Source: Hetaerina americana
Taxonomy: Eukaryota > Arthropoda > Insecta > Odonata > Calopterygidae
DNA length: 64,000 bases
Assembly: GCA_022747635.1 (NCBI GenBank)
Contig: JAKTNV010000006.1
Span: 67,232,590 to 67,296,589 of the forward strand
Direction: 5' to 3'
Below are positions 46,250-58,560 of the stretch, in pieces; within the stretch, counting starts at the first letter, position 1; each line of letters starts with the position of its first letter. The notes under the pieces are model-generated. The model did no database searches. It saw only the letters and a program-made list of their open reading frames with translations, and was not told the DNA's origin. A program made the position numbers and the translations under genes.

Positions 46250-47099
46250 TACATATAACTAAAACAGCACCCATTGTGCATCAACACACGGATGTCAGCG
46301 CCTCTGCCACGCTTCTGGTATGCTTCCTGGAAGGTGTCGACGGGAATCTCGTTCAAGCACCTCGTCACGGCCTCTTTGACATAATCCAGGGGTCCAAAAT
46401 GCTATCTAAAGTGGTTGTGCTTGGGTCGTACTCAAAGGCCCATGTCTCGTCACCAGTAACCTCCTATTCCAATATCTCGGGTCACTTTCACCGAGGTCCA
46501 AGACAAGATTGTCGCACAAGCAGTCTTCTGACAGCACCTTGGACACCATATTGGCACACCTTTCTTATGGCTGAATCTTCTGTGAGAATGCAGTTCAACG
46601 TGGTTTTCTGAATATTTCACCCCGCTAATATCCTGTGGGTAAATCAGAATTAAGCATGTGTCTAACTTTTTGCACATTTCCATCACACTGAGTCGTTGAT
46701 GGATGGATGTGTCCAGGGCATTCCTGGATCGTCAATCTCCTCGTTACTCTCCCAGAAAATCCTGTGTGAGCAGAGAACCATCACTTGGGACATTTCTCCA
46801 TCTCCATTAGCATCCTTAACCATTATCGTGGTTTTCAAACCCAATTTCCCAAATTTATCAAAAACTTTTATCGAATATCAATGCTCCATGGAAAGTAGCA
46901 TCGTGGATTCGTGACCGGACTTTCAAACATGGGTTCAGTCTAGCAGCGATCCGCGGACTGTAACGGTTCGCTGACATCTGATGCGGGTCGTGTTGCTTTT
47001 CCGAGACCTCCCACCATTTTTTCCCCTGAAAATCGTCCCACTTCAGTTCTCTGCTTCGCCAGGAAAAATTGTTTCACTTACTTTTTGGGACAGACCGTT
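46250..47099 (-). mobile_element. Fourth mariner family, decayed and internally deleted
   Basis: A terminal sequence ends near 47099 (minus strand: AACGGTCTGTCCCAAAAAGT) next to a TA. Transposase pieces on the minus strand, in shifting frames: WESNEEIDDPGMPW, DGNVQKVRHMLNSD, LTEDSAIRKVC and VSKVLSEDC. The first catalytic motif VTGDETWAFEYDPST lies near 46430-46475. Directly after it the reading falls into a C-terminal-like end (EIPVDTFQEAYQKR near 46330-46375). The second and third catalytic regions are missing. No confident left terminal repeat was found. This is an old, inactive relic. Confidence 0.75.
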
Positions 47100-47101
47100 T
47101 A

Positions 47102-50100
47102 TATATCGCGAAGAAAAGGCTGCTCGAAAACGTTGATAAAACCGATGCCATTCCCATTGCTATTTAAAGTCAACAAAATGAGATTATTTTGAAACTTCTT
47201 GTCAAAATTCGTTAAAATACATGGTCTATAAAACCGGACTTTACTGTTTTAAATATCTACATTTTGTACATTTAAAGTACAAAAATAATTAATGTAGTTT
47301 ACTCTTGTTATACTTTGGTATGAAATATTTTGAAAATTGTTTGAAGGGAAAATATTGCTTTAATATACTACGAAAGAAAATTTTAAGGAAACAATTATGT
47401 TCACAACTTCGGCAAGATAACTCTCAACGACGATAATATTATATATTGAAAAAATGAACACACCACAGATCTGGAAAATTATGGCCGTGTGATTAAATAT
47501 CTGGTCAAGTTAAATGGGAAAACATAAAAAATAGTAATGAAAAAAGATATTTCTTACATGTAGCTCACTTCAAACCGAAACACATTCGTATCAACATGCA
47601 TGTACTATTTCTCCGCGTGCCGTTTCTTTACAGTTTCAATAAAAATCCAATTGCGATTTATTATGAAAGGAACAGGGTCATGCAGTACTCTCTTCCATAT
47701 TGTCCTCTTCTTTGACATAGGTCGCATTCATATTCGCATTCGTTCCATGCATGATATTCTGTTTGTGATATTTCTAATATTTTCCGTTTTTGTGAGCCTC
47801 ATCGACCAAATTTGACCCATGAGTTTCTCGGCACAACCGTTTCCTTACACTATTTCATCACCTGCCATGCGTCTGATTCGACTCCCATCTCACCTTAAAA
47901 TCCACTGATCTTTTCCATTTTTTTAATAGAAACGACTCTCAAGTATCTCTTCCGTATCAATGACTAATTTTACCACTCGTTCTCATCATGAAATGCACAT
48001 CCATAAAATTCGATGTGTAAGTGTGCGATACACTGCTGTCTTTGTTTCCTTAAAAAAGGTGTCATTGCATCGCAAGTGCCTCCCTTATGAAGGAGGTCAG
48101 AAAGGACCCAAGTTTTCCAGGTTGGACAAAGTTCAGTTTTCAGTATCCTGGCGTAAATGAGTCGAAACTCACATTTAGGGGACTGCAAGAGGCATGGGTA
48201 CTACGAAAGCTAGTCAGAATTGCAGAAACTACTACTTGTCCTCCTTTTTGTATGAAAGGGAAATAAGAAATAGCAATTAAATATACAAATGGAAACCTCA
48301 TTTTAAAGATCAATTGAAGGATTAATTAATGATAAAAGGACTTTCTAATGGATTTTTAAATTAAAATAATAAATAATTTATGCCACTTTTATAGTGACAA
48401 TACCCAACTGGATACCTCATATTCAGGTGAAATAATTGAATGAGGAATGTATGCTAAAAGGATTATCTAATGAAGATTTTAATTAAAAGAATGAATCATT
48501 CACGTATTCATATCATTTTTAAAGTTCCAATAATTTTGAAAGTATCTTCTCTATGATCTCCGAAGCCCTTATATTACCAGGATTCAGTTGATATAAAAAT
48601 TCAAATAATTATGCTTGGATGAATGAGTTGGACTTCTGTATCATTTCGCATATATTGGATTTCAGCTTTTTCGCAGTTGAGGCTGAATTTCAAGTTTTCG
48701 TAGTTTTTCTAATTTGTTAAATACTTAATAAGAGACACCGAGTTATAAGATGGCCGAGGATAATTATGGAAAAAAAATGCGAGCCCAAAGAAGTGGAATT
48801 CAGTTTTGGGGCCGAAGTGTAGTGGGGTAGTGTGGACAGGTGATAGAGATTTTAAGGTGCTCCAATGGCAGTGATTATAACAAATCGCAAAATCACTGGC
48901 AAAAAATTTATCTGTAGATAGACATCTGAGGAGAAATATTTAAATAGGGATATTCTCTGTGTGGGGACAGTCGCTTGAGTAGGGATAGTCACTTGAGTAT
49001 CCACTGGGATACCCTCATGTTTACCGCTGAACGCCTTACCCACCGGATTATCCCGTGTAAAAACATTTATTAAAAATTAAGTAAATTTAAATGTCCAACT
49101 GGTCTTAATATTAGTCATTCCAGAGTGTTGAGATAAACAAATAGGTTACGCTCCTATAAATCAAAATTTTAAAAGCTTAAGAGGGCCAAGTTTCTAAATT
49201 TGTATTCTGAAAATTTGTCAAATTCTTCGAATTAGAGGAAGCACATTTGTTTAGAATGGGAAAACACTGACAAATATTAGACTGATGCAGTGAACTACTA
49301 AATTCGTATGCAAAAATAAAATAAATCTAAGGCTAGGCATAAATATTATTCTCCTATACTCTTAAAAACAGCAGTGCTTCTTGGTTATCGATGTCATCTT
49401 GCCTCGGAAGTGGAGAGGAGCGCAAATAGTTGTTAAATATTTCTTTTAAAAGAAGCGGTCCTCGCACATTTTTAAAAGATGATCGTCACACTCCCGTACG
49501 CCTTAATTATAAATGTAGATTAAATATTTGATGAAAATAACTATTCCAAGCTTAATGGTTTAAAAGAGATTAATTTGAAATTTTTCTCACATTTTTTGTC
49601 TGGTGAGAAGCCGTGGAAATTTCTGTGATCCCTCCCGCTTTGGGTATTAAAGATTCTTTCGCATGTCGCCATATATATGCGGATTATTCCGAAAGTAGCT
49701 TTAAAAGTACCATGGTTTATTAAAAACTCTTTTGCTCAAGATTATGTTAAATGTAAATGTTCCAGCCAGATTTGCTTGGGGGAATATAATCACGTAACTC
49801 ATTAGTATATATAATAACAATAAGTCATTAAGATATCATTTTGTAACATTTTACAATTCCCACTGATCAAAGGATAAATTAGACTAAAATATTATTAATT
49901 CATTTCATTTTGGATTATTAGATGATGTAAGGATGAAAATGCATTTTTCTTATTTTTTTTGGATTCAAACCGTCGTATCTGACTGTGATTTTTCCAAAGC
50001 TGAGTTTTCTTTGGACATTCCAGCGGCTCCATCATCCGTGTCGCCATTATTTATTCAAACTCCCCATTTTTTCTCGTCTTCAAGTCAAATATTTGGGTTC

Positions 50101-50215
50101 TGTTTTCTCGCATGTTTTGGGTTTGTATTTCTATGTTTGTTCTGTCATTTTCTGCAGTTTTCTACCAATCATGACCTTATTGCTATATTGGTCCAAGCGG
50201 TCTGTTTAATATAAC
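47102..50215. other. AT-rich spacer, nothing recognised
   Basis: A 72-codon minus-strand frame at 47970-48188 has ordinary composition (cysteine-containing) but no assignable motif. A short direct repeat around CTTGAGTA occurs at 48972-49000, next to a weak tRNA-like segment. Confidence 0.4.
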
Positions 50216-50439
50216 CTCTCACCGACGGTTGAAATTCCTTTACCTTTATTACCGGAGTTGTCCAGGGAAGGACATATATTTACCCATTACAATATCATTT
50301 AAGTTTTTGTAAAGGTGATCTCGGTAAATTCGCTGTCGGTGGGAAACTTTTCTAAGTGCACGTTATTGGATAAATTTCTTACTACATCCTACGGTGCCAT
50401 TATTTGTTAGATGTATTTTTGATATATGTCTTTGCATAA

Positions 50440-50595
50440 GAGTAGAATGAAAGGATTTTTGCATGAATGTATATGCCATTGTGGGTGTAGTTTTACATGT
50501 ATGTGTTGATTTTGCATGTGGTTGTGTTCCTTTTTACGGGTGGTGACCTAACACCCCCCGCCACTCACCCTTGCGGTGGCTTTCGGGGTATAATG

Positions 50596-50607
<12 letters not shown>
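50440..50607 (+). mobile_element. Jockey/CR1-like LINE 3' end with TGTAGATG tail
   Basis: The best preserved copy of the tail: GGTGGTGACCTAACACCCCC at 50540-50559, the complementary pair GCCAC...GGTGGC, then GGGGTATAATGTAGATGTAG. The T/G-rich segment above it (50440-50538) looks like its 3' untranslated region. No reverse-transcriptase remnant is visible, so it was 5' truncated. Its tail is the start of the left arm of the adjacent palindrome. Confidence 0.75.
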
Positions 50608-50905
<298 letters not shown>

Positions 50906-51359
50906 TATATATATATTATATATATATATGGACTGTAAGGGGGCTGGGGAATCATCGTGATGCCCGTGCCGAAAGTCTTCGCCTGCAGACACTCGACTCT
51001 GCTCTCGTTCGTCCGTCAAGATTTTCGGGGCTAGTTTAGTAGAGATCTTTTGCACGCCAAATTCTCAGTGTCTGCTGTCATCTTATTAGTGCCAATACAA
51101 TCGGCAATAATAGGTAGTGAGAGGGTCCCCCCACAGAGAGAGTCGAGGGATGGACGGGGAAATTTAAAAACATAGAAAGCAGAGTAAGCAATTCTGTAAA
51201 GAGCACTACATTATTTAATGGCATTCTAATGCGGTCTTGCGGGAAGGGTTTTGACAACAAAACACAAGAAGTTAGTGAAAGTGCATGCAATTGATTAGAA
51301 TTAATCATTCCCTTTACACTGAGGGTGGCAGGTGGAATTTTTGCTCCCTATAACCCTTC
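50906..51359. other. Spacer, nothing recognised
   Basis: The segment 50925-50945 (TATATATGGACTGTAAGGGG) resembles 52554-52577 next to the SINE at 52617. No other structure. Confidence 0.4.
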
Positions 51360-51960
51360 AGTTACTATCCCGTATTGTCCGTGGGAAGGAGGAGTCTACT
51401 GGTTCTGGCATCTATTTCTTGAATTATGTATATATGATCTAAGCAACCAATGTATGTCGGAGTGCAAATAATTTGCGAGACCTCGGTGTTAAAAATTGTG
51501 GATCTGAATTGATTTAGTAAGTTTAACTTGGCATTGACTCGTCTTTCTTCTAATGATACCCATCCCAACTCATGGTACTCGACCCATTTCAGTGACGCTT
51601 TTCGCTTTATCGTAAGAGTTTTTAACGAAACGGGCTGCACGTAGTTGAACCTTCTCAATTCCCCGAATGAGAGCTTTTCCACTCGGATCCCATACACTAC
51701 ATGCATATTCTAAATGAAGCCTTACAAGAGCGTGGTAACAACGTTCCTTAACCTTAGAGTCACTTCTGACTTTAATGCGTCTAATAAATCCCCATTTTTT
51801 ATATGCTTGCCCGCAGATTTTACTTGTAAGGGTCCCCCAAGTTAGGTCTTGTGATTTTAACACCTAGGTATTTTATCGTATAAATTACTTCTAGGTCAAC
51901 TCCAGCTAATATTTAAACAAATCCCGTTGATCTTTTTAAGAAATTTACCGCCGAACATTT
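51360..51960 (-). mobile_element. Jockey/CR1-like LINE relic, C-terminal reverse-transcriptase region
   Basis: On the minus strand: YTIKYLGVKIT near 51865-51895, AYKKWGFIRRI, then ALVRLHLEYACSVWDPSGKA near 51675-51740, KVQLRAARFVKN near 51610-51650, an ELGWVSLEERR stretch near 51550, and SSFPRTIRDSN near 51360-51390. These are the usual thumb and C-terminal boxes of this LINE group, shared with the relic at 11520. At least two frameshifts are present. The 3' tail is not found beyond 51360, so the 3' end was lost. Confidence 0.85.
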
Positions 51961-52124
51961 ATTATTATTTAATGGTAATCCCCATTTTGAACAACATCAT
52001 GCAATCTAGATCCTGTTCTATAATTAAACAATCTTCATCCCCAAAACCTAAGCTAACAAACATTCATGAAGAAGAGACAATTACAATCTTCAAAGAACCT
52101 AAGGTAGGAAACAAGGAACCAATT

Positions 52125-52530
52125 CGTCAAGACTTTCGAGAGCGGCATGGCGCTCTATGGTTTTGATACTTGGAATATTGGAAAAGGGGGGACAAACGAA
52201 TAATAGAAGCCTTTGAAACATGGTGCTGGAGGAGAGTGCTGAAGATTAAATGGACAGACAAAGTAAGGAACGAGGGAGTATATAGAGGAGTAGAAGAGGA
52301 TAGGTCCATGTGGAAAACTCAACGGCAAAGAAGAAATAGACGGATTGGACACTCATTGAGGCACAATGGATTGATTAGGCATATAATAGAAGGAAAGATT
52401 CCACGAGTAAGACCAAGAGATATGTAAATAGGACAAATAAAGCACGTAAAACAGAAAAGGTATCTTGGATTGAGGGAATTAACATTGAATAGAGTAGAAT
52501 GGAGGGCAATAATAAACCAATTCTAGGATG
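52125..52530 (+). mobile_element. LINE C-terminal fragment (KIKWTDKVRNE type), plus strand
   Basis: An initial ALYGFDTW (for ALYGSETW) at about 52150 is followed by a frameshift at a GGGG run. Then comes an open frame of 85 codons (52170-52427) with IIEAFETWCWRRVLKIKWTD, KVRNEGVYRGVEEDRSMWK, RRIGHSLRHNGLIRHIIEGK and RPRD. Beyond a stop, LTLNRVEWRAIINQF is the usual C-terminal end. These are signatures of a LINE group common in arthropods. The fragment ends close to a short TA run at 52552. Confidence 0.85.
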
Positions 52531-52599
52531 GAAATACTGATCATGCATACTAATATATATATATGGTCTGTAAAAGGGGTTATATTTATATAAAGCATG

Positions 52600-52862
52600 A
52601 ACACAGTAACCAACCATTAGCCCGGTTTGGTAGGTGGTGAAAGAGTTCGCCCAGAACTAAGCCCGATGGCGTGTGAAATTCAAACATTAGGGTAGGGGGC
52701 CAGTTCTTTTCCCAGGGCCGGTTATGGTTTCCCCGGAATATCTGGTACCCGAAAAATCACATAGCTTGGGTGGAGCTGCAGGTGCCCAGAGAGGCTTACC
52801 CATGAATCAAACCCTAGCCCTCCGGTCAGTAAGCCAACGCTCAACCACTGGACTACCGCGAC
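52600..52862 (-). mobile_element. tRNA-derived SINE, minus strand (fourth family)
   Basis: On the minus strand the head begins near 52862 with GTCGCGGTAGTCCAGTGGTT, an A box, and carries a B-box GGTTTGATTC at 52804-52813. The body runs to about 52600 and may end at the TATATATATA run at 52552-52563. No target duplication was resolved. It lies directly beside the inverted SINE pair. Confidence 0.7.
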
Positions 52863-52929
52863 CCAAATATATTTATATATATTGAAGCACGAAAACCCGC
52901 CATTTGGCGAGCAAATATTCATTCACATG

Positions 52930-53081
52930 TATATAGACACAAGGAAAAGGGATAGGAATGCATATAAAAGACAACCATAGAGGTGGGCAGGGGGGAAAGA
53001 ATCGAGCAGATCACAAGTGCAAAAATATTTCCTTGACCGGGACTTGAACCAAACTTCTTGTGACTTGCCGGGCCGATGCTC
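52930..53081 (-). mobile_element. tRNA-derived SINE, left partner of an inverted pair
   Basis: On the minus strand: GGAGCATCGGCCCGGCAAGT, then a B box GGTTCAAGTCCC (53038-53049), then GTCAAGGAAATATTTTTGCA and CTGCTCGATTC. The body continues to about 52930 with TCCTATCCCTTTTCCTTGTG. Its partner at 53093-53240 is inverted relative to it. Confidence 0.75.
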
Positions 53082-53092
53082 CAACCCATGAA

Positions 53093-53240
53093 GAGCATCG
53101 GCCAAGTAAGTCGAAAGCTCCGTGGTTCAAGTCTCAGTCAGGGAAATATTTTTGCGATTGCGATCTGCTCGATTCCGTCTTCCCCAAATCTCTTGTGTTC
53201 TTCTTTTATGTGTTCCTATCCCTTTTCCTTATTTCTTTTT
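53093..53240 (+). mobile_element. tRNA-derived SINE, right partner of an inverted pair
   Basis: It reads GAGCATCGGCCAAGTAAGTC, then GGTTCAAGTCTC (B box, 53124-53135), AGGGAAATATTTTTGCGATT, CTGCTCGATTC and TCCTATCCCTTTTCCTTATT. It is alignable along its whole length with the minus-strand copy at 52930-53081 but clearly diverged, so the two are either separate insertions or an old inverted duplication. The spacer is only 11 bp (53082-53092). Confidence 0.75.
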
Positions 53241-53242
53241 TC

Positions 53243-53249
53243 ATATGCA

Positions 53250-53299
<50 letters not shown>

Positions 53300-53306
53300 T
53301 GCATAT
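53243..53306. repeat. 64-bp perfect palindrome built on (AT)n
   Basis: ATATGCATGAT at the left is mirrored by ATCATGCATAT at the right, with only alternating AT between, so the whole segment is its own reverse complement. Confidence 0.95.
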
Positions 53307-53316
53307 TTATATAGTC

Positions 53317-53325
53317 TATGAAATC

Positions 53326-53380
<55 letters not shown>

Positions 53381-53392
53381 GTCGATTTCATA
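53317..53392. repeat. 76-bp near-perfect palindrome built on (TA)n
   Basis: Outer arms TATGAAATCGACTA (53317-53330) and its reverse complement (53379-53392) enclose (TA)n with one disturbed position near 53377. Confidence 0.95.
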
Positions 53393-53399
53393 CAAAAAC

Positions 53400-55080
53400 A
53401 TTCATTTCTAAATTGATCTCACCATCTCATTTGGCAAAATTTTACTTCAATCAAATGTCTCCTGGACTTTGATTCTTAGTACTGTTCTTCATAAGTGAAC
53501 TGAAATGATAATCTTGAGCGATGAAACATCTCCTCACCAGTAAATATGGAATGTAAACTTGTGGAGCAAAGAAAAATCACAAATTAAGTTTGGTTAATTG
53601 CTACAAATGTTTGATTTATTTAAAATTAGAAGTTTATCCGGACACAACTCTTCACTTGTTTCAAATATTACTTCAAGGATAATGTTTAATCAATCGTAAG
53701 TGATCACTAAGAGTAACTTTTCAAGGATAAGCCCGGTGCCGAAATTTTCTTGCTGACGAAGTTGAACTTATGGCTCCAGCGATGCACTACTCCTTTGGTC
53801 ATTCATCAACATCTTTTATATATTTTACCCCAAGCACCCGTATTGTCTTTGACTATAATGCATCAATCATGGTGGTGTTCTTGATGCTCGAATTTGTGAC
53901 ATATTTATAGTTTTTCATTTCGAATATTGATACCCGCAGGACTATATTTTTATCCGTTCCCTCAAATAAACCGTCATCCATTTTTCTTTCTATTTCCATG
54001 TTATTTCATTTCACTCCACGCCTTATAAATCACTATTTTCATAGCTTTCGTTAAGGCAATTTTTCGTTTGCTCCTTTGCCTTACTCTTGCAGGTTTCTGA
54101 ACGATTTTCTCATTCATCACACTGCTCTCAAACTCGCTGCGCCTCGTAATATAAGCAAACCACCTATTTCTCCTTTTCTATTGGATAGTCACATTACCTA
54201 ACCGTGCGTATATGCATGTCCTCAGCTCTGCCATCTGCCCACTTGGATTTTCGTACGCCACCTCTATCACGACATTTCAAAAGCATTCGGTCTTCTTTGG
54301 CCCATCTTTCCTTTTCCTGTTCAAATACTTCGCTGAATAAAATCTTAAGGTTCTAATTTTACTCAATTAATGGTCCTGTTGTTCTCACACTTCATGTAAC
54401 AATCTACAAAGGAGGTTTTCAGATGTACCTGAGACCAGACTTGGCGGAAGATAATTGCCAATGTTATTTGGAAAAGTTAAATGAAAAAAGGGTTAAACTG
54501 AGTGTAAATAAAAACGTTTCCGGCGTAATTGGTAGAGAATCTTCATATTGAAATTTAAAATAAACAACTTGTCTTTTCCTTGAAGACATTATTTTAATTT
54601 ACGATCTAGTTTTCACCTAGGTTGTAAATAAAATTAACCTGACAATGTTATACCATAACGAACCCTTGACCGTAAATAAAACACTTTTCTATGTGGAAAA
54701 GCCAACTTGTTTATTTCCGATTTCAGTAAACTGAGTGTAGTTAAAATTTTATTTGTATTATACGTAGTAGTAACCTACCGTCTGAGGGCATATTTTTGAT
54801 GCACCATGGCATTGCGCATTACTGTATTTATAACCCTAACTAACATGAAAAAAATATCCTCAACCCCATACCATATATTACAATAGCTCATTATTTAACT
54901 CTTTGACCGTTAATAAAATATTTTGATACAAAGAAAATTGTGCTTAATGTACCAGGGTACCAAGAATGTTATCCCAGAGATGATGTTTGATAAAGTACAA
55001 GGATCGGCAAGGGATGAGGACTATTGCAGAATTTTAGAGGGAATTTCTCTGGAATAAGAGCATTCAAGTCTAATATCTAA
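53400..55080. other. AT-rich spacer, nothing recognised
   Basis: CCCTTGACCGTAAATAAAA at 54663-54681 has a looser relative (CTTTGACCGTTAATAAAATA) at 54901-54920; possibly an old duplication. No genes. Confidence 0.4.
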
Positions 55081-55860
55081 ATCTCCGTGAATGAGACGAC
55101 ATCCAGCCTCACCATATTCACCGAGACGAATATCACCTCGGGGTGGGGGGGGGAGGGCGAATACGTGGCAACGCCTCGGAGGATAGGGGAAGTGAGGGAG
55201 AACGAGTGGAAAAGACGGCGAAACTCGCGTGAAAAAAACGATGTAGTGGGAGAAGATGCCCCTCCCCTCATTAGCCACCCCTTTCTTTCTCTTCTTTTTC
55301 CACCCCTCGTTCTCCTCAACCCCCGGGGCGACTTCCCCGGCCCCCGATTTCAGCCTCCACCGTTAACATCGGCTCCCCTTACGACGGGGTACCCGAGGCA
55401 ACGGATCGCCACCTCTCCCTCTGTCCCTAGAGATCCGCAGAATCCCCCAATTCGGTCGGTAGGAGTACTCAAGGGGCTTCCGTGGGCAGCTCGCTCTCAC
55501 TCCTTCGCCTCCCCCAGCCCTATGCGGCCCTCACGCCATCCCCAGGAGGCAGGAGGGGGTGGGGAGTGGCGGAGGAGGAGGATCCCCAAGGGAGGGCAAT
55601 GCGCCACCGGGCACGGTTGGGAGGGGGGGGCGTGGGCTTCGGTGTGGGGGCGGGGAGGGTGCCGGAAGGGAGGGCAGGAGGGTTCTGCGAGGGAGTCGTG
55701 CTGGGTGTGAGAGGGAGGGAATAGGTAAAGGGTGGAATTGGGTGAAGTGGAGCTGGAGGAAGGTGTAGAGAGAAGAAAAAGTGGCCGGAGAAACGCGAAG
55801 GTGTGTCTTTGAGAAGACGACGCAAGGGAGGGAGGTGGAAGAGCATCCATCTGCATTTAC
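55080..55860. repeat. GC-rich low-complexity block I
   Basis: Mixed at the left with a poly-G run at 55142-55155, then strongly G/A-rich from 55540. The 207-codon frame at 55087-55710 is the longest in the window, but it runs through GGA/GGG low complexity, lacks any domain, and is matched by 108-122-codon frames on the opposite strand. I do not call it a gene. Confidence 0.6.
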
Positions 55861-57959
55861 CTTTAAAGCCTCATCAATACAGGTTACAACGCGCGTCAAA
55901 CGGAGCCTTTAGTGTGAAGATTTTCTTAAGTTATGTTAAGAGTCCCTTCTGAGTGTAAAATGTATGCATTTTCCCGAATGGTACTGCAAAAACCACAACT
56001 AGGGTGTATGACGGGGATTAAATAGACACAAGACATGTTTTTTTATAAATTAAAAATTACTAAAGTTTAGAGAATAATTGTGAACTTGATCGATCAAATC
56101 GACGGAACTTGGGAACATCGCAGCATTTAAAACTTAGCTTTTACTCTATTCGTGTATGGCGAGACGTTAGTCATGGAACTCGTGGATACGCGATGACTTA
56201 AAAGCAATATACTATAGATAGATTTTAGGCAATATAGACTAAAAAATAGGCCATGAAAATTGAAAAAATTTTCTCTCACGGGTGACTTGGATTGAGGATA
56301 GGAAGACTATCTCTTTCTCTATAAAGTACAGGAGCTCATGAAGTCACACATCTTGAGCTTAATATCGATGTGAAACCATGTGGTGAACTGCATTTGAACC
56401 GTATATCTTCCAGTTATTAATGCTGTAGTACAGGCTGTACCAGACTGTCACGCTGTCTATCAATAATGGATATTTTACTATTTTTTGAACCTAGTGCATA
56501 CATATCAATTGCAGAAATAAGGTTTCCCTCAGCGATAACTGGTAAACAGAAAGTTTTCGGGAATTTTCTACTCCCAAAAACACCTACTCTAAGTATGTCT
56601 TGTTTTCTAGTATTCTGTGGTTTGTGACGGAACTCTTTGACTGTGAAAATTTGTGGAAATTTGGACCTACCAGTTAATATTCTCCTCTTATTGAATACTT
56701 ATTTTATGCGTAAACAAAAAAAAACCCATCCCGAAGACTTGACTAGCAAATGGTTTCTACGTGGGCTTCAATGAACTCGGAAAAAATAAATCATATTAAG
56801 ACCACAATCACACCCAATAAATCACATTATTCGAGAGAAACTGCTTGTACTATGGAATACCATCCATAGCAATTTTATAGGACACCCCGCATTATTACCT
56901 ATGGTAATATACTCGTACTTTCATTCAGAATTGAATGGCATAATGTATTTCTACTCGAGACAAGTGATGTTTGCTTCTATTTTGCTACTTATCTTTCGGG
57001 TGGTGAAAAAACTATGAGAAAAATAAGCGTTCTAAATAATACTGCCTTTCTTAATAAATTAAAATTTTACAAGTGCAAAAGAGAAATACTCAAAATAGAT
57101 AACAATATTAATGACTTTGATAGGAAAGCTTTGACGTAATTACTTTTTCTCGATAGTTTAATCAACCAATTTGAAAAGGGATAATTGAAATTTGTGCGAT
57201 TTTAAGTGCACATTTTTTAGCTTACAGATTGATAAAAATTTAAGTACTGCAATGAATAATTTTGTATACTCTCTTTTACCAAGTGAATTTTTAAAATACG
57301 GAGGACCCTTTTCAAATGAGTTCTAAAAAAACAAAGCTACGCGCGAATTTCCTGAAACCTGAATTTCTTTAATAAATTTCTTTTCAAAGTAATTAATTAT
57401 TTGTTCGGTCTATCGACCGGTAAATTTGTTTGAGTTTGCTGTTTAATCTAGTGCTCTTGTTTCCATGTTCGGTAGGAGCAGCATGAGATACTTCCCTTTA
57501 CTACCCTACCCACCCAAACTTTAAATGCACTATAAATTGGACCTATTTGCTTTGTTCGTTAATGATAATTTCTTCAATGTCAGATCAAGGCAAAGGAATT
57601 TATTTCATATTCTTTAGTAAAATTAAGAGAGCACCAATCTACCCGCTCTAGAAACACATGCACTGAGCACCTGTACGTCCATTGCTAAAATATTTATTAA
57701 AGCGCATTCATGGCCAACTCAATTTACTTGTTTGATAGTGGATCTGCAATGAGGTGTCAAAGAAACCGCTTAAACCGCTAAACAGAGCTCAGCTGTCCAC
57801 GGAAACGATGTTAGCGAGGTCCACCGATCCGACAGCCAGAGGCGGTCATGAAACCTCTTTGGCGGCGAGCCCACAGAACAAGTGGCCAGCAAAGTTTTGA
57901 TACGCGGATACGACCAACTTTGCGCATCATCGTCTTTCAACCGTTTGTGTGAGCGGTTA
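55861..57959. other. AT-rich spacer, nothing recognised
   Basis: No frame above 65 codons and no repeat recognised. Confidence 0.5.
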
Positions 57960-58560
57960 GACAATTGGCATTAGCATAAATTGCTGCCTGGCGGGGAGAA
58001 ACTGCGGGGGGAGGGAGGGTGGAAGGGCAGATCTTTGGGATGGGGGTAAGGCGGTTTGTCTAACACGCGACCATCAAAGAAAATGATAATGCGACTCAAT
58101 ATTGCTCCTTTCATGAGAACCCAGCGTCGGGTAAATACTGGACAGGGAGGCGGCACGGAGGGGGTTGAGTGGGGGAGGGAGGGCACGAGCCAGGGGAAGT
58201 GGGAGAGGGCGCAACAATGGAAGGGGGACGGGATAACGTTGGGGTAAGAGGAGGGTGGGGACATGTGTGAGGGGATGATAATGGGAAATGTAAGGATTGT
58301 AAGGAGGGTGGGGATTTTGGTGAGGGGTTATAGGACCAATGCAGGAAGCCGGTGGGGGAAGGGATCCGGAAAGGATTAAGGAGCGAAAGGGAAGCATGGG
58401 ACATGGCAGAAGCGGAAGGGTATCTAGTGGGTGTGTGGAGGGGTGAGTGAGACAATTCCTTCCGCGAGATGTACAGATCATTGAGGACGGGACCACTCGA
58501 GTGGTCATCAAGAGATAAAGGGAGCAGGCTGTTGCAGACCACGCAGGTTGTATGCAGGTT
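57960..58560. repeat. GC-rich low-complexity block J, purine-skewed
   Basis: G/A-rich on the plus strand (GGGAGGGAGGGTGG-like near 58005-58025, repeating GGGGGA motifs to 58440). Minus-strand frames of 145 and 162 codons are Pro/Ser/His-rich and overlap each other. Confidence 0.6.

Noticed and set aside
46141..46611. 156-codon plus-strand frame
   Set aside because: It is antisense to the mariner transposase relic read on the minus strand.
48850..49060. Possible decayed tRNA-SINE on the minus strand (GGTGGGTAAGGCG...)
   Set aside because: The B box is not convincing and no family partner was found in the window.
55087..55710. 207-codon open frame, longest of the window
   Set aside because: It lies wholly in GC block I, has G/P/R-rich composition, no domain, and long frames on the opposite strand in the same place.
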